Assembly (NCBI RefSeq): GCF_001428895.1
Contig: NZ_LMJA01000031.1
Coordinates: forward strand, 1 to 64,000
DNA: 64,000 nt
Source of the DNA: Mycobacterium sp. Root265
Lineage (GTDB): Bacteria > Actinomycetota > Actinomycetes > Mycobacteriales > Mycobacteriaceae
Direction of reading: 5' to 3'
Shown: positions 25,880-35,355 of the stretch, one piece after another
Layout: the number at the start of each line of letters is the position of its first letter
How positions within the stretch are numbered: the first letter of the stretch is position 1
The notes under the pieces: generated by a model
Databases searched by the model: none
Told to the model about the DNA's origin: nothing
What the model saw: the letters and a program-made list of their open reading frames with translations, nothing else
Translations under genes and position numbers: made by a program

Positions 25880-25893
25880 GGCCGGACACTCTG

Positions 25894-26223
25894 TCACCAC
25901 AGCGACATCAGCGCCACATAAATTCCGGTGCCGACGAAGATGGACAGCAGCGCGTGCCGCCGCCACACCTGCAGACCGGCTGTCACCAGCACCGCGATGA
26001 CCAGCCAGAGTTGTTGGCGCCCAGCCGCTTCGGGGACATCTCGGACGGTGTACAGCGCCAGCATGACCATCACCCCCAGCGGCATGTGCAGGCTCAGGTA
26101 CCGGACCACCGCGCTGTGCCGCATGGGTGCCAGCACCGCGAACGGCAGTGCCCGCAGCGCCCAGGTGACCGCGGCGCTGACCGCGACCAGGACCGCGATG
26201 TGCCCGGTGTCAGGCATCTGCAT
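25894..26223 (-). CDS. azlD: AzlD-like branched-chain amino acid exporter subunit
   Basis: 109 residues with about three or four membrane helices and the AzlD feature RALPFAVLAP near the N-terminus. It overlaps the azlC stop by 14 bp. AzlC and AzlD together export branched-chain or similar amino acids. Confidence 0.85.
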   Translation of the reverse strand: MQMPDTGHIAVLVAVSAAVTWALRALPFAVLAPMRHSAVVRYLSLHMPLGVMVMLALYTVRDVPEAAGRQQLWLVIAVLVTAGLQVWRRHALLSIFVGTGIYVALMSLW

Positions 26224-26878
26224 TCCGGTGCCCGGCCACGAACCGGGCCAGCAGCAGGACGGTGAACGCCGCGAACGCCCACACCAACAACTGCCCCGGC
26301 GCCAGCAGCCAGGCCAGCACTGCGCACCCCACCGCCATCAGCGCGGTGAGCCGGTCCGGGTGTTGGCGGTAGGCGTCGATCGCCAGCACGATGAACAGGG
26401 CGGTGAGCGCGAATTCCAGGCCGTGCAGTCGCTCGATCGGCAGTGCTGCGCCGAGCAGGCCGCCCGCGCCGGCCGACACCGTCCAGGTCAGGTGCAGACC
26501 CGCCTGCATGCCCAGGATCTGGCGCGAGGTCCACGCGCCGGCGTCGGGACTGACGCCCACCGCGAAGGCCTCATCGGAAATCACATAGGTGCTGTAGAGC
26601 TTGCCGGGCAGACCGCGAACCCGGTGCAGCGGAAAGGACAACGCGTAGAAGACGTGCCGCGAGTTGACGATCAATGTCGTCAGCGCGACCGTGGCGATCG
26701 GCGCTCCGGCGGCGGCCAGACCGACCATCAGGAACTCCAGCGAACCGGCGTAGATCACCGCCGCGAACACCGGCGCCCACCACCACGCCAGGCCGGCGTG
26801 CACCACCAGGAAGCCCAGCGCCATGCCCAGCGGGAGAAAGGCCAGGCCGATCGGGGCTGTCAGTCGAAGAACGGACAT
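26210..26878 (-). CDS. azlC: AzlC-like branched-chain amino acid exporter subunit
   Basis: 222 residues with about six or seven membrane segments. Family landmarks are PLGMALGFLVVHAGLAWWWAPVFAAVIYAGSLEFL, LIVNSRHVFYALS and ISDEAFAV. ATG 26878 gives MSVLRLTAPIGLAFLPLG; the longer frame would add a non-membrane leader. Divergent from the PhoU gene with 43 bp between. Confidence 0.88.
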   Translation of the reverse strand: MSVLRLTAPIGLAFLPLGMALGFLVVHAGLAWWWAPVFAAVIYAGSLEFLMVGLAAAGAPIATVALTTLIVNSRHVFYALSFPLHRVRGLPGKLYSTYVISDEAFAVGVSPDAGAWTSRQILGMQAGLHLTWTVSAGAGGLLGAALPIERLHGLEFALTALFIVLAIDAYRQHPDRLTALMAVGCAVLAWLLAPGQLLVWAFAAFTVLLLARFVAGHRNADA

Positions 26879-26921
26879 CTGGACAGTTTGGCAGCCTCGT
26901 AAACGGGTAAACCGGCACACC

Positions 26922-27584
26922 ATGAGGACCGAATTTCACGCTCAACTCGACCGGCTCACCGCCGAGCTCGGAGAGATGTGTGGAATCGCGGCGGCCACCG
27001 CCGCCGATGCCACTGTCGCCGTCGTCGACAGCGACGCCGCCGCGGCGCGACGCGTGCGCAGCCAACTGAGCCATCTCGATGAGCTCAACGAACAGGTGGA
27101 CCAGCGGGCCTTCTCGTTGTTGGCGCGGCACGCTCCGGTGGCCCATGACCTTCGGCTCGTCATGACGGCGTTCGGCATCGCGGCGAACGCCGACCGGATG
27201 GGTGCCTTGGCCACCAATATCGCCGGTATCGGCACCCGCGCGCGCACCGGTGTCGCGGTGCCGGCGACGACCCTGGGCTTGTTCGCCGATATGGGGCGCC
27301 ACGCCGTCGACCTCGCCGAGCGGGCCCAGCGCGCGGTGATCGCCGGCGATACCGTCGAGGCCGCCCGCATCCAGCAGGGCGATGCCGCGATGAACGACCT
27401 GAACCGCGAACTGCTGGGCACCGTGTTGAACGAACGGTGGTCCGACGGAGTGGCCGCGGCCACCGATGTGGCACTGCTCGGCCGTTTCTACGAACGTTTC
27501 GCCGATCACGCCGTGGATATTGCGCGGAAGGTGATTTTCCAGGCATCCGGAAAAACCCCGGAAGTCGGCCAAATACCGATCTGA
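26922..27584 (+). CDS. phoU: PhoU-family regulator
   Basis: 220 residues with two three-helix PhoU domains. Conserved stretches are ARHAPVAHDLRLVMTAFGIAANADRMGALATNIA and the second-repeat GRFYERFADHAVDIARKVIF. PhoU modulates the phosphate two-component system and Pst/Pit transporters; mycobacteria have two homologues. ATG 26922 is 8 nt after TAAACC. It is not next to pst genes here, but pitA is 4 kb away. Confidence 0.9.
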   Translation: MRTEFHAQLDRLTAELGEMCGIAAATAADATVAVVDSDAAAARRVRSQLSHLDELNEQVDQRAFSLLARHAPVAHDLRLVMTAFGIAANADRMGALATNIAGIGTRARTGVAVPATTLGLFADMGRHAVDLAERAQRAVIAGDTVEAARIQQGDAAMNDLNRELLGTVLNERWSDGVAAATDVALLGRFYERFADHAVDIARKVIFQASGKTPEVGQIPI

Positions 27585-27722
27585 TCAGGCACTTTGTGGC
27601 CATTCGCCAATAATCACCAAGGTCACAGAATGGCACAGATGTTAATAGAGTGAATATTGTGAATAATGATGGGCATTGAAGGGGGCACGTAGCCGACCGG
27701 AAACAGTCGAGGAGAACAAGTA
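27585..27722. other. AT-rich promoter region before cutinase, with a dyad
   Basis: Clearly lower GC than the surroundings. Inverted repeat GCCATTC (27599-27605) and GAATGGC (27628-27634) near the phoU stop could be a weak terminator or operator. TTAATA/TATTGT elements around 27642-27660 could serve as -10, and AGGAGAA precedes the cutinase ATG by about 7 nt. Confidence 0.45.
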
Positions 27723-28430
27723 ATGGCCGCCCGAAGATTGGCCGTGCTCATGACAGCGGGGCTCGCAATCGCCCTGGGCCCGCTGACCGCACCGACCGCC
27801 GCGGCGGCGCCGGAATGCTCCGATATCGAAGTCGTGTTCGCGCGCGGCACCGATGAGCCGCCCGGTATCGGCAAGGTCGGCAAGTCCTTCGTCGAGACGC
27901 TGCGCCCCATGGTCAAGGGCAAGTCCATCAGCACCTACGCGGTCAAGTACCCGGCAACCTGGGACTTCATGAAGGCCGCGGTCGGGGCCAACGACATGAG
28001 CAAGCGGATCCAGACCATCGTCGCGCAATGCCCGAAGACCAAGATCGTCCTCGGTGGCTACTCGCAGGGCGCCGCGGTGGTCGACGTCGTGGCGACGGCG
28101 CCCATCGCCGGCCTCGGCTACACCGCACCGCTGCCCGCAGCCGCCGTCCCGCACATCACCTCGGTGGTGGTGTTCGGCAATCCGTCGGCGCGCATCGGTA
28201 ACCCGCTGACCCGGATGAGCACGACCTTCGGGCCGCGCACCGCGGATCTGTGCGCACCCGCCGACCCCATCTGCTCGCTGGGCCGCGACTGGGACGCCCA
28301 CGTCCAGTATCCGGAGTCCGGCCTGGTCAAGCTGGGTGCGGAGTGGACAGCCAAGCTGATCAAGGCGGCGGACAAGAAGCCCGAGACCACCAAACCCGCT
28401 CAGGGCACGTCAGCGTCCACGCCAGGTTGA
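27723..28430 (+). CDS. secreted cutinase-family serine esterase
   Basis: 235 residues with a Sec signal ([24 protein letters not shown]). Catalytic serine in GGYSQGA, aspartate in CAPADPIC, and histidine in DWDAHVQY. Paired cysteines at the mature N-terminus (PECSD) and in AQCPK, plus LCAP/PICS, match the cutinase disulfides. Mycobacterial cutinases hydrolyse lipids and esters outside the cell. The C-terminal tail is Lys/Pro/Thr-rich ([15 protein letters not shown]). It overlaps the convergent cyclase by 21 bp. Confidence 0.92.
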   Translation: MAARRLAVLMTAGLAIALGPLTAPTAAAAPECSDIEVVFARGTDEPPGIGKVGKSFVETLRPMVKGKSISTYAVKYPATWDFMKAAVGANDMSKRIQTIVAQCPKTKIVLGGYSQGAAVVDVVATAPIAGLGYTAPLPAAAVPHITSVVVFGNPSARIGNPLTRMSTTFGPRTADLCAPADPICSLGRDWDAHVQYPESGLVKLGAEWTAKLIKAADKKPETTKPAQGTSASTPG

Positions 28431-29240
28431 TCCGTCCACCGGGTACAGCAGGTGGGTGCCGCGCAGTCCCTTGAGTTCGACCTCGCGCGGAGCACCGAGC
28501 CGGATGTCGTCGAGTCCGTCGACGGCCTGGCCGACCGGCGCGCTGACCAGGATCTCGCCGCCGTCGGCCTGACCGGCGACCCGGGCCGCCATCGCGACGT
28601 CGAGGCCGAACAGGTCCTCGCCGCGGCGGACCGAGGTGCCCATGTGCACCCCGATGCGCACCTTGATGGACTCCCAGCGCTGCGGGTTCTCCTCCAGCGC
28701 GCACTGCACGTCCGAACTGCAGCGCACCGCGTTCTCGGGGTCGGCGAAGGCCATCATGAAACCGTCGCCCTGGTTCTTCACCACGTGTCCGCCGTGCTTG
28801 CCGACCAATGATTCGATCAGCTTGTTGTGCTTCTGCAGCACCCGCACCCACGCCCGGTCACCCATCGACTCGTTGAATTCGGTGGAGCCTTCGATATCGG
28901 AGAACACGATGACCACCCGGCCGTCGGCGGTCAGCCGGGCCAGGTCTGGGCGTTCGATCTGGGCCCAGCCCGCGAGGTCTTCGATCGAGTTGCGCACGGT
29001 GGCGCCGAAACCCTTGTTGATCAGCATGTCCGCGGTCTGGAAGACCGTCTTGAGCGCCAGCGGGGCGACACCGCGGCGCCGCCGCCGTCGGTGATCGTCC
29101 TGTTCGGCCAGCAGCCGGGTGAGCTCGCGACGGACGCTGCCCAGCTGGCGGCGCGCGACGATGAACAGCACCAGGAAGGTGATGAGTCCCGCGAGTAGTA
29201 ACCCGGCGGCGCCGAGCAGGAGGAGTTCGGTGCCGGCCAC
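28410..29240 (-). CDS. membrane-anchored class III nucleotide cyclase
   Basis: 276 residues: one N-terminal membrane helix (about 4-28), an Arg-rich cytoplasmic linker (HRRRRRRG), then a class III cyclase domain from about residue 105. Metal-binding aspartates are in [13 protein letters not shown] and [10 protein letters not shown]. The transition-state Arg is in AMAARVAG, but the Asn normally four residues before it reads Ala (GLDVAMAAR), so catalysis by the classical mechanism is uncertain. Likely an adenylate cyclase family member; activity unproven. Confidence 0.85.
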   Translation of the reverse strand: MAGTELLLLGAAGLLLAGLITFLVLFIVARRQLGSVRRELTRLLAEQDDHRRRRRRGVAPLALKTVFQTADMLINKGFGATVRNSIEDLAGWAQIERPDLARLTADGRVVIVFSDIEGSTEFNESMGDRAWVRVLQKHNKLIESLVGKHGGHVVKNQGDGFMMAFADPENAVRCSSDVQCALEENPQRWESIKVRIGVHMGTSVRRGEDLFGLDVAMAARVAGQADGGEILVSAPVGQAVDGLDDIRLGAPREVELKGLRGTHLLYPVDGSTWRGR

Positions 29241-29257
29241 CCGCCGATTATGACCGC

Positions 29258-30388
29258 TCAGTCGGGAAGCGAGTTGCTCAGCCGCTCGGTGGCGGCCAGG
29301 TAATCCTCGATGAATTCCAGCACCACATCACGGGCCGGCTTGACCTTGTTCATCAGGCCGACGCCCTGCCCGACGAAATAGGTCGACAGCAGCCGGGCGC
29401 CCTCGTGGCCCTGATCGGCCAGCGCGTCGATGCGGCGCAGCACCGGTTCGGACAGCATGTTCTGCAGTGGCAACGGAAGGGGCTGTTGGCCACCGGGATT
29501 CGGGGCCCAAGCGTCGGTCCAGTCCGAGCGCAGCTGGCGCGACGGCTTACCGGTGCGCCCCGCGGAGCGCACGGTGTCCCGCGAGCTGGCGGCCAGCATC
29601 TTGGTGACCGTATGCGGTTCGGTCTCGGCCTCCTCGGTCGTCAGCCACACCGAACCGGTCCAGGCCCCGGCGGCACCCATCGCCACCGAGGCCGCCATCT
29701 GACGGCCGGTAACGATTCCGCCGGCGGCCAGCACCGGCACCGCATCGTTGATGGCGTCAATGACCTCGGGGACGACCACCAGCGTGGACACCTCGCCGCA
29801 GTGCCCGCCGGCCTCGGTGCCCTGGGCGACGATCAGGTCGACACCCGCGGCGACCTGTTTGACGGCGTGCTCCTTGGCGCCGACCAGCGCCGCGACCGGG
29901 ATGCCGCGCTCGCGACCGGCCTCGATCATGTAGTCCGGTGGCACACCGAGCGCGTTGGCCATCATCTTGATGGGGTGGCTCATCGCGACCTCGAGCAGCT
30001 CCGCGCCGTTGCCGCCGGACAGCACGGGCTTACCGGTGCGGACCTTGGTGTCGGGTTCGATGCCATGGTCGGCGAGCAGCTTGTTGACGAACTCGCGGTA
30101 GCTGTCCGGGATGCGGGAAGCCAGATCGTCTTTCGAGAGCGTCTCGCCCTTGCCCTCGAATTTGGCCGGCACGATGATGTCGATCCCATAGGGCTTGCCG
30201 TTGACGTGCTCATCGATCCAGGTCAGCTCGCGGTCCAGCTGTTCGGGCGAATACGCGGCACCGCCGAGCACCCCGAAACCGCCGGCGTTGCTGACCGCGG
30301 CCACCACATCGCGGCAGTGGCTGAAGGCGAAGAGCGGGAAGTCGATGCCGTAGCTCGCGCAGAAGGCCGACGAAGAAGAGGGGCTCAT
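29258..30388 (-). CDS. nitronate monooxygenase family protein
   Basis: 376 residues, FMN-dependent TIM barrel. Motifs: [22 protein letters not shown] at the N-terminus, [13 protein letters not shown] with the active-site His, and [25 protein letters not shown] for phosphate binding. ATG 30388 lies 6 nt after GATAAT on the minus strand, a leaderless start; the longer frame adds unrelated residues. Detoxifies alkyl nitronates or acts as an enoyl reductase-like flavoprotein. Confidence 0.9.
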   Translation of the reverse strand: MSPSSSSAFCASYGIDFPLFAFSHCRDVVAAVSNAGGFGVLGGAAYSPEQLDRELTWIDEHVNGKPYGIDIIVPAKFEGKGETLSKDDLASRIPDSYREFVNKLLADHGIEPDTKVRTGKPVLSGGNGAELLEVAMSHPIKMMANALGVPPDYMIEAGRERGIPVAALVGAKEHAVKQVAAGVDLIVAQGTEAGGHCGEVSTLVVVPEVIDAINDAVPVLAAGGIVTGRQMAASVAMGAAGAWTGSVWLTTEEAETEPHTVTKMLAASSRDTVRSAGRTGKPSRQLRSDWTDAWAPNPGGQQPLPLPLQNMLSEPVLRRIDALADQGHEGARLLSTYFVGQGVGLMNKVKPARDVVLEFIEDYLAATERLSNSLPD

Positions 30389-30459
30389 CCGCTCATTATC
30401 GACACCCGTCAAGTTTGGTGTGCACGGGGTCCCCGGCAAACACCCATAGTGTGGAGGAC

Positions 30460-31815
30460 ATGCGTATCGGACGACGAGAAGCTGTGGCGCTGTCCGTGGG
30501 GGTGGTGTTGCTGGTCGCGGCGTTCGTGGTGCCGCATCTGAACCTCGGCATCGTCACCCCGATGATCAACAGCACCCCCCAAAGACTGCGCGATTTCGCC
30601 GACACCGCACCGATCTTCGGATGGTGGAACGCCCACGTCGGCTGGGGCACCGTGCCGGCGCTGCTGATCGCCGCAGCGGTGGTGCGGTGGGGCCCGACCG
30701 TGGCTGCCACGCTGCGCTGGCGATCACTGGTCGGTCTGAACTGGGCCACGTCATTTCTGTGGGCCTTCTCGCTGGCCATGATCGACGGCTGGGAGCGCGG
30801 TTTCGCCGGGCGCCTGGCGGCCCGCCACGAGTATCTGCGCCAGGTCCCGACGATCACCGACATTCCCGAGGCGCTACGCACTTTCTCCGGCAGAATCCTG
30901 GATTTCCAACCGGATTCGTGGATCACCCACGTTTCCGGGCACCCGCCGGGCGCCCTGTTGACCTTCGTCTGGCTGGATCGCATCGGGCTGGGCGGCGGGG
31001 CCTGGGCCGGCCTGCTGTGCGTATTGGTGGGCTCCAGCGCCGCCGCGGCGATCATCATCGCGATCCGCGCCGTCTCGGACGAGGCGACCGCGCGGCTGGC
31101 AGCACCCTTCGCCGCGGTGGCCCCGACCGCCATCTGGATCGCGGTGTCGGCCGACGGGTATTTCGCCGGGGTGGCCGCCTGGGGTATCGCGCTGCTGGCA
31201 CTGGCAGTGCACGGCTCGCGGCGCTGGTCGATACCCGCCGCCGCCGGTGCCGGGCTGCTGTTGGGCTGGGGCATCTTCCTCAACTACGGGCTGGGCCTGA
31301 TCGCGGTGCCCGCGGTGGCGGTTCTGCTGACCGCCAACGGTTGGCGTGCAGCACTGCGCGCCCTGGTGCCCGCTGTGGTCGCGGCGCTGGCCGTGGTGGC
31401 GGTGTTCTACGCGGCCGGATTCTGGTGGTTCGACGGGTATCACCTGGTGCAGGAACGCTATTGGCAGGGCATCGCCAACGACCGGCCGTTCCAGTACTGG
31501 GTGTGGGGGAACCTGGCCTCCGCGGTGTGCGCCATCGGCCTGGGCAGCGTGGCGGGCCTCGGCAGGGTCTTCGACATCAAGGCGTTGCGCCGGCGATCCG
31601 GACTGCACGTGCTGCTGACGGGGGCGTTCCTGTCCATCGTGCTCGCCGACCTCAGCATGCTCAGCAAGGCTGAGACCGAACGCATCTGGCTGCCGTTCAC
31701 AGTCTGGCTGACCGCGGCCGCGGCGCTGCTGCCGCCCCGGTCACACCGGTGGTGGCTGGCGCTCAACGTCATCGGCGCCCTGACGATCAACCACCTGATC
31801 TTGACGAATTGGTAA
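30460..31815 (+). CDS. polytopic membrane protein (Rv0541c-like)
   Basis: 451 residues with about 11-12 membrane segments. A large outward loop after the first helices (WERGFAGRLAARHEYLRQVPTITD and GRILDFQPDSWITHVSGHPPG) and the overall topology resemble GT-C membrane glycosyltransferases, but no diagnostic catalytic motif is certain. ATG 30460 follows CATAGT by 9 nt and GGAGG by 2; the longer frame is spurious. It is convergent to, and overlaps by 75 bp, a membrane protein ending the next operon. Order next to Rv0540/Rv0539-like genes matches M. tuberculosis. Confidence 0.8.
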   Translation: MRIGRREAVALSVGVVLLVAAFVVPHLNLGIVTPMINSTPQRLRDFADTAPIFGWWNAHVGWGTVPALLIAAAVVRWGPTVAATLRWRSLVGLNWATSFLWAFSLAMIDGWERGFAGRLAARHEYLRQVPTITDIPEALRTFSGRILDFQPDSWITHVSGHPPGALLTFVWLDRIGLGGGAWAGLLCVLVGSSAAAAIIIAIRAVSDEATARLAAPFAAVAPTAIWIAVSADGYFAGVAAWGIALLALAVHGSRRWSIPAAAGAGLLLGWGIFLNYGLGLIAVPAVAVLLTANGWRAALRALVPAVVAALAVVAVFYAAGFWWFDGYHLVQERYWQGIANDRPFQYWVWGNLASAVCAIGLGSVAGLGRVFDIKALRRRSGLHVLLTGAFLSIVLADLSMLSKAETERIWLPFTVWLTAAAALLPPRSHRWWLALNVIGALTINHLILTNW

Positions 31816-32205
31816 CCGCCGCAACAGAAGGTAGACGGGCACGCACAGCCACACCACGGCCAACGCAATGGTCAATCCCAGCGGGTAGTCACGATCGAGC
31901 ACGCTGGGGTTGTCCGGCCGCATACCCGGTCGGCTGAACACCGGGATCGCCAGCAGCACCAGCACCGCGCTGCACAAGCCGGCCACCGCGACCGGGTACT
32001 GCCATGGCAGCGGAATCAGCCGCCGCCCGGCCAGCCCGATGGCCACGCACACCGGCGCGAACACCAGATCGTGGACCACCGCGGCCACCACCGCCCAGAC
32101 CAGGATGCGCAGGATGATCACCGACGGAAGGTCCAGGAGCAGCACGGCGCCGTAGCCGCCGAGACCGATTCCCAGCAGTGCCAGCAGAATCCGGGTGAGT
32201 GTCAC
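31741..32205 (-). CDS. four-helix membrane protein
   Basis: 154 residues with four membrane helices and a basic C-terminal tail. GTG 32205 overlaps the preceding molybdoenzyme stop as GTGA, and it is the last gene of a five-gene operon. The C-terminal part overlaps the convergent Rv0541c-like gene. No domain recognised. Confidence 0.72.
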   Translation of the reverse strand: MTLTRILLALLGIGLGGYGAVLLLDLPSVIILRILVWAVVAAVVHDLVFAPVCVAIGLAGRRLIPLPWQYPVAVAGLCSAVLVLLAIPVFSRPGMRPDNPSVLDRDYPLGLTIALAVVWLCVPVYLLLRRLPIRQDQVVDRQGADDVERQPPPV

Positions 32206-33302
32206 GACAGCACCTCGATGCGCGAGAGCCACTTGGTCTGCAGCACGCCCGGCCTGCTCGGGGCGATCAATCGGCACGGATATCCGTGGTCCAGGTTCAG
32301 GGTCTCACCGTTGAGTTCCAGGGCGATCAGGGTGTGCTCATCGCGGGCGTGGCGGGCGGGCAGCACCGTGCGCGAATAGGGGCCGGGCGGCTCCAGCGAC
32401 ACCATCCGCACATCGGCATCCGGTGAACCATCGACGGCGGCCACGAGATCGGCCAGCACCACCCCGGTCCATTCGGCGTCCGCGCTCCAGCCCTCCACAC
32501 ACGCGATCGGCAACCGGTGGGTGGACTGCGGCAAAGCGCGCAACTCGTCGACAGTGAAGGTTCGGGTGCGCGCACCGTTGACAACCGTCAGCCGGTAGTC
32601 CGGGGCTGCCGCGGCCCGCCCCACCCTGGCGGCAGCGGCCGAGCGGTTCACCGGAAGCCCCTGCGGCCCTTCACCGGTGCGTGGAGCGAGCACAGAGACC
32701 CGGCGCAGCAGCGGCACCGACTGGCCCACGGTGACCACTGTGGCCGCCGCCACCGCCAGCCAGGCGCCGCGCAGCACGGTGCGCCGACTCGGGCCGACCC
32801 GACCACCGTCGGCGAGCACGTCGAGGGGTTCATCGAGCGCTCGGCGGATGACCGGCAGTTTCACTGCGATGTGCACCAGCACCGCACCCGCCGCCACATA
32901 GGCCATCGCGTAATGCGCCGTGGGGAAATAGAATTCGAACGCATACCACTGGGCGATGTTCAGCAGACCGGTCGACAGTTCGAACAGGACGGCCGCGACG
33001 AGCACCAGGATCGAGGCCCGCTCCAGCATCCTGACCGGTCCCCCGATGATCGGTCGCTCGAACAGCTTCGGCCACACCGACCACAGTTTCACCACCACCA
33101 GGGGTATCGCGGCGATACCGGAAGCAACGTGCAGGCCCTGGGTGAACCGGTACAACCACACCGGACGAGTGGGCCAGAGGAACCACGGCTGCGGATGCTG
33201 GATGAAGTGACTGAGCAACCCGGTGACGAAGCACACCGTCACGGCGATCCCGAGCGCAATACCGACCCTGGCGGTCACTGCGGTGCCGCGCAGGGCGGTC
33301 AC
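32202..33302 (-). CDS. membrane-anchored molybdopterin oxidoreductase
   Basis: 366 residues. The N-terminal 150 residues hold four membrane helices with several His that could bind haem b (SHFIQHPQP, GLHVASG, AHYAMAY, VLVHIAVK). After a twin-arginine-like spot (SRRTVLRGAWLAVAAATVV) comes an extracytoplasmic sulfite-oxidase-type domain with the likely Mo ligand Cys in IACVEGWSADAEW and the closing LNLDHGYPCRLIAPSRPG. Fusion of cytochrome b and Mo domain in one chain suggests a quinone-linked reductase of periplasmic substrates. Overlaps the methyltransferase by ATGA. Confidence 0.87.
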   Translation of the reverse strand: MTALRGTAVTARVGIALGIAVTVCFVTGLLSHFIQHPQPWFLWPTRPVWLYRFTQGLHVASGIAAIPLVVVKLWSVWPKLFERPIIGGPVRMLERASILVLVAAVLFELSTGLLNIAQWYAFEFYFPTAHYAMAYVAAGAVLVHIAVKLPVIRRALDEPLDVLADGGRVGPSRRTVLRGAWLAVAAATVVTVGQSVPLLRRVSVLAPRTGEGPQGLPVNRSAAAARVGRAAAAPDYRLTVVNGARTRTFTVDELRALPQSTHRLPIACVEGWSADAEWTGVVLADLVAAVDGSPDADVRMVSLEPPGPYSRTVLPARHARDEHTLIALELNGETLNLDHGYPCRLIAPSRPGVLQTKWLSRIEVLS

Positions 33303-33928
33303 CGGGCGACCAGGCTCGCGATCACACGCTCACCGATGGGATGCACAGCCCGCAACGCCAGCCCGACATCCTCGGCGATCCGCGCCGCACAGTCCAGGCC
33401 CACCGAGGCCCACCGGAACCACGGACCGGTGGCATCGGCCGATTCCAGCCGCACCCACCGCGCCTCGACTCCGGTTACCGCCGTGTCGAATTCGGCCAGG
33501 CACTCGCCTCCCCGGCGCAGCAGCTCACCGGCGCGCTGCAGGACCCGCCACGGATCCCCGCCCAGCCCGATATTTCCATCGGCCAGCAGCGCGGTGTGCC
33601 AGCGCCCGATTCCGGGTAGCGGACCGAAGAGGTCGCGGCGCAGTACCGGCACGCCACTGCTGCGGGCCAATTCGACGGCGCAGGCGGATTGGTCGACGCC
33701 CAGCGCCGGCACACCGCGCTCCAACAGATCGGCGACCAGGCGACCCGGGCCGCATCCCAAATCGATGGTGGGACCGGTGCACATGCTGACGATGGCGCGA
33801 TCGAACACGCTGTCCGCGCGCGACCCGATCAGCCAGTCGTGCACCGGAAGCCGTTTCACCCGGCCGTCCTCCTGCCGGATCCAACATCGCTCACCGTCCA
33901 GGGCCTGTTCGTACAGATCTCCGTGCAC
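33299..33928 (-). CDS. SAM-dependent methyltransferase
   Basis: 209 residues, class I fold. SAM-binding motif I is TIDLGCGPGRLVADLLERG, acidic loop LGVDQS. GTG 33928 starts just after the upstream gene's TAG at 33931; the longer frame overlaps it. The N-terminal YEQALDGERCWIRQEDGR is typical of a mycobacterial subfamily next to DUF2064 glycosyltransferases. Substrate unknown. Confidence 0.83.
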   Translation of the reverse strand: MHGDLYEQALDGERCWIRQEDGRVKRLPVHDWLIGSRADSVFDRAIVSMCTGPTIDLGCGPGRLVADLLERGVPALGVDQSACAVELARSSGVPVLRRDLFGPLPGIGRWHTALLADGNIGLGGDPWRVLQRAGELLRRGGECLAEFDTAVTGVEARWVRLESADATGPWFRWASVGLDCAARIAEDVGLALRAVHPIGERVIASLVAR

Positions 33929-33930
33929 CC

Positions 33931-34590
33931 CTACACCCCCACGGTCCGGGTGGTCTGCGCGAACCGGCCGGTGGGGGCACACGCGCACCGCACCCCGTCG
34001 ATGTCGGCGATGGTGTCGACATCGGCGAGTTCGTCGACCAGTCGCACACCCAGACCGGCATCGAACAGCGCGAGCAGTGTGCGGGCACCGGTATCGGGCT
34101 GCGACATCGGCACATCACACAGGCAGCCGGCCATCGCCGGGTCCTGCACGCCGAGCACCCACCAGCCACCGTCGGCGGCCATGCCGAGCACCGTGTCGGC
34201 GTCCCGTAACGCATCACCGCATTCGCCGATCAGTGCGGGACTGACCTGCGGGGTATCCATGCCGATCTGGATCACCGGCAGTCCGGCCTCGGCTGCGTCC
34301 TCGTGAGCATGCGCGAGCCGCTCAGAAAAACCGTCACCGCGTTGCGCGATGACGGTGAAATCGGCCAGCCGGTCCGCGATCTCGTCGGACCGACACGCCT
34401 TACGTAGATCACCGGTGAGCGCCACCACCCGCCGTGCCACCGGTGCGGCGGCCACCGCGTCCAGCGTGTCGAGCAGGGCCGCCGCGGCGATATCGGCGGC
34501 CACCCTGTCACCGACGGCGGCGGCCAGCCTGGTCTTGGCCAGACCGGGCACCGGCGCCTTGGCCACCACCAAGACGGTCCCGCGCCACAT
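33931..34590 (-). CDS. DUF2064 / TIGR04282 glycosyltransferase-like protein (Rv0540-like)
   Basis: 219 residues of the nucleotidyl/glycosyl-transferase A fold: VVAKAPVPGLAKTRLAAAVG, QIGMDTPQVSP with a DxD-like Asp, and ADGGWWVLGV. This family resembles CofC and GT-A enzymes. The start shares one base with the upstream GT2 stop. Rv0539-Rv0540 order is kept with M. tuberculosis. Confidence 0.86.
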   Translation of the reverse strand: MWRGTVLVVAKAPVPGLAKTRLAAAVGDRVAADIAAAALLDTLDAVAAAPVARRVVALTGDLRKACRSDEIADRLADFTVIAQRGDGFSERLAHAHEDAAEAGLPVIQIGMDTPQVSPALIGECGDALRDADTVLGMAADGGWWVLGVQDPAMAGCLCDVPMSQPDTGARTLLALFDAGLGVRLVDELADVDTIADIDGVRCACAPTGRFAQTTRTVGV

Positions 34591-35252
34591 CAGATTGCCC
34601 GCCAGAAATCCCAGGCGGCGGTGGCGCTACCGCGCACCGAACCGCTGACCTTGGACTTGCCGCCGGTGCGGGGGCCGTAGACCACATCGCGTTCGACCAC
34701 TCGCCAGTCCGCCTTCGCGGCGCGGACCAGCAACTCCAGGGGGTACCCGGACCGGCGATCGGTGACACCGAGTGCCAACAGCTTGTCCCGGCGGACCACC
34801 CGCATCGGCGCGATATCGTGCACCGGCAGGCGGTAGCGCTGGCGTAGCCGCCAGCACACCGCGGCCGTGCCGAGCCGGGCGTGCCACGGCCAGCTAAGTC
34901 CCGGGGCGGCGCGGCGCCGACCGATCGCCATATCAGCGCCCAGGTCGAGTTCGTCAACCAGACCCGGCAGCTCCTGGGGGTCCAGCGAACCATCCCCGTC
35001 GAGCACCGCCACGATGGGCGTCGCCGCGGCGACCACCCCCGCATGCACCGCCGAGCCGTAACCCGGACGTGCCTCATGCACCACTGTCGCGCCGTGCGCG
35101 CGAGCCACGCTCGCGGTGTCGTCTGTGCTGTTGTTGTCGACCACCAGCGCCCTATACCCGTTCGGGATGGCCGCCAACACACCTGCCAGCGAATTTCGCT
35201 CATTGAGGCATGGAAGTACGACCGTGACGAGAGCCGGTTCGCGGTCGGTCAT
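34590..35252 (-). CDS. GT2 glycosyltransferase, polyprenyl-phosphate sugar synthase-like (Rv0539)
   Basis: 220 residues. GT-A core: LVTVVLPCLNERNSLAGVLA, VVDNNSTDDTA, and metal motif AVLDGDGSLDP. Later ARPGYGSAV and RSGYPLELLVRA are typical of dolichyl-phosphate mannose/glucose synthase homologues lacking the membrane tail. ATG 35252 is 7 nt after TACCGT on the minus strand. It heads a five-gene operon ending in a molybdoenzyme and a membrane protein. Confidence 0.88.
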   Translation of the reverse strand: MTDREPALVTVVLPCLNERNSLAGVLAAIPNGYRALVVDNNSTDDTASVARAHGATVVHEARPGYGSAVHAGVVAAATPIVAVLDGDGSLDPQELPGLVDELDLGADMAIGRRRAAPGLSWPWHARLGTAAVCWRLRQRYRLPVHDIAPMRVVRRDKLLALGVTDRRSGYPLELLVRAAKADWRVVERDVVYGPRTGGKSKVSGSVRGSATAAWDFWRAI

Positions 35253-35355
35253 GGCAACGACGGTAGGCGGCCTACCGGACGGATGCCACAGCAAAACGGT
35301 GACGGAACCGTGACACCGCAGCTCCGCGGGCCTCCGGCGGCTAGCCTCGGAAGCT

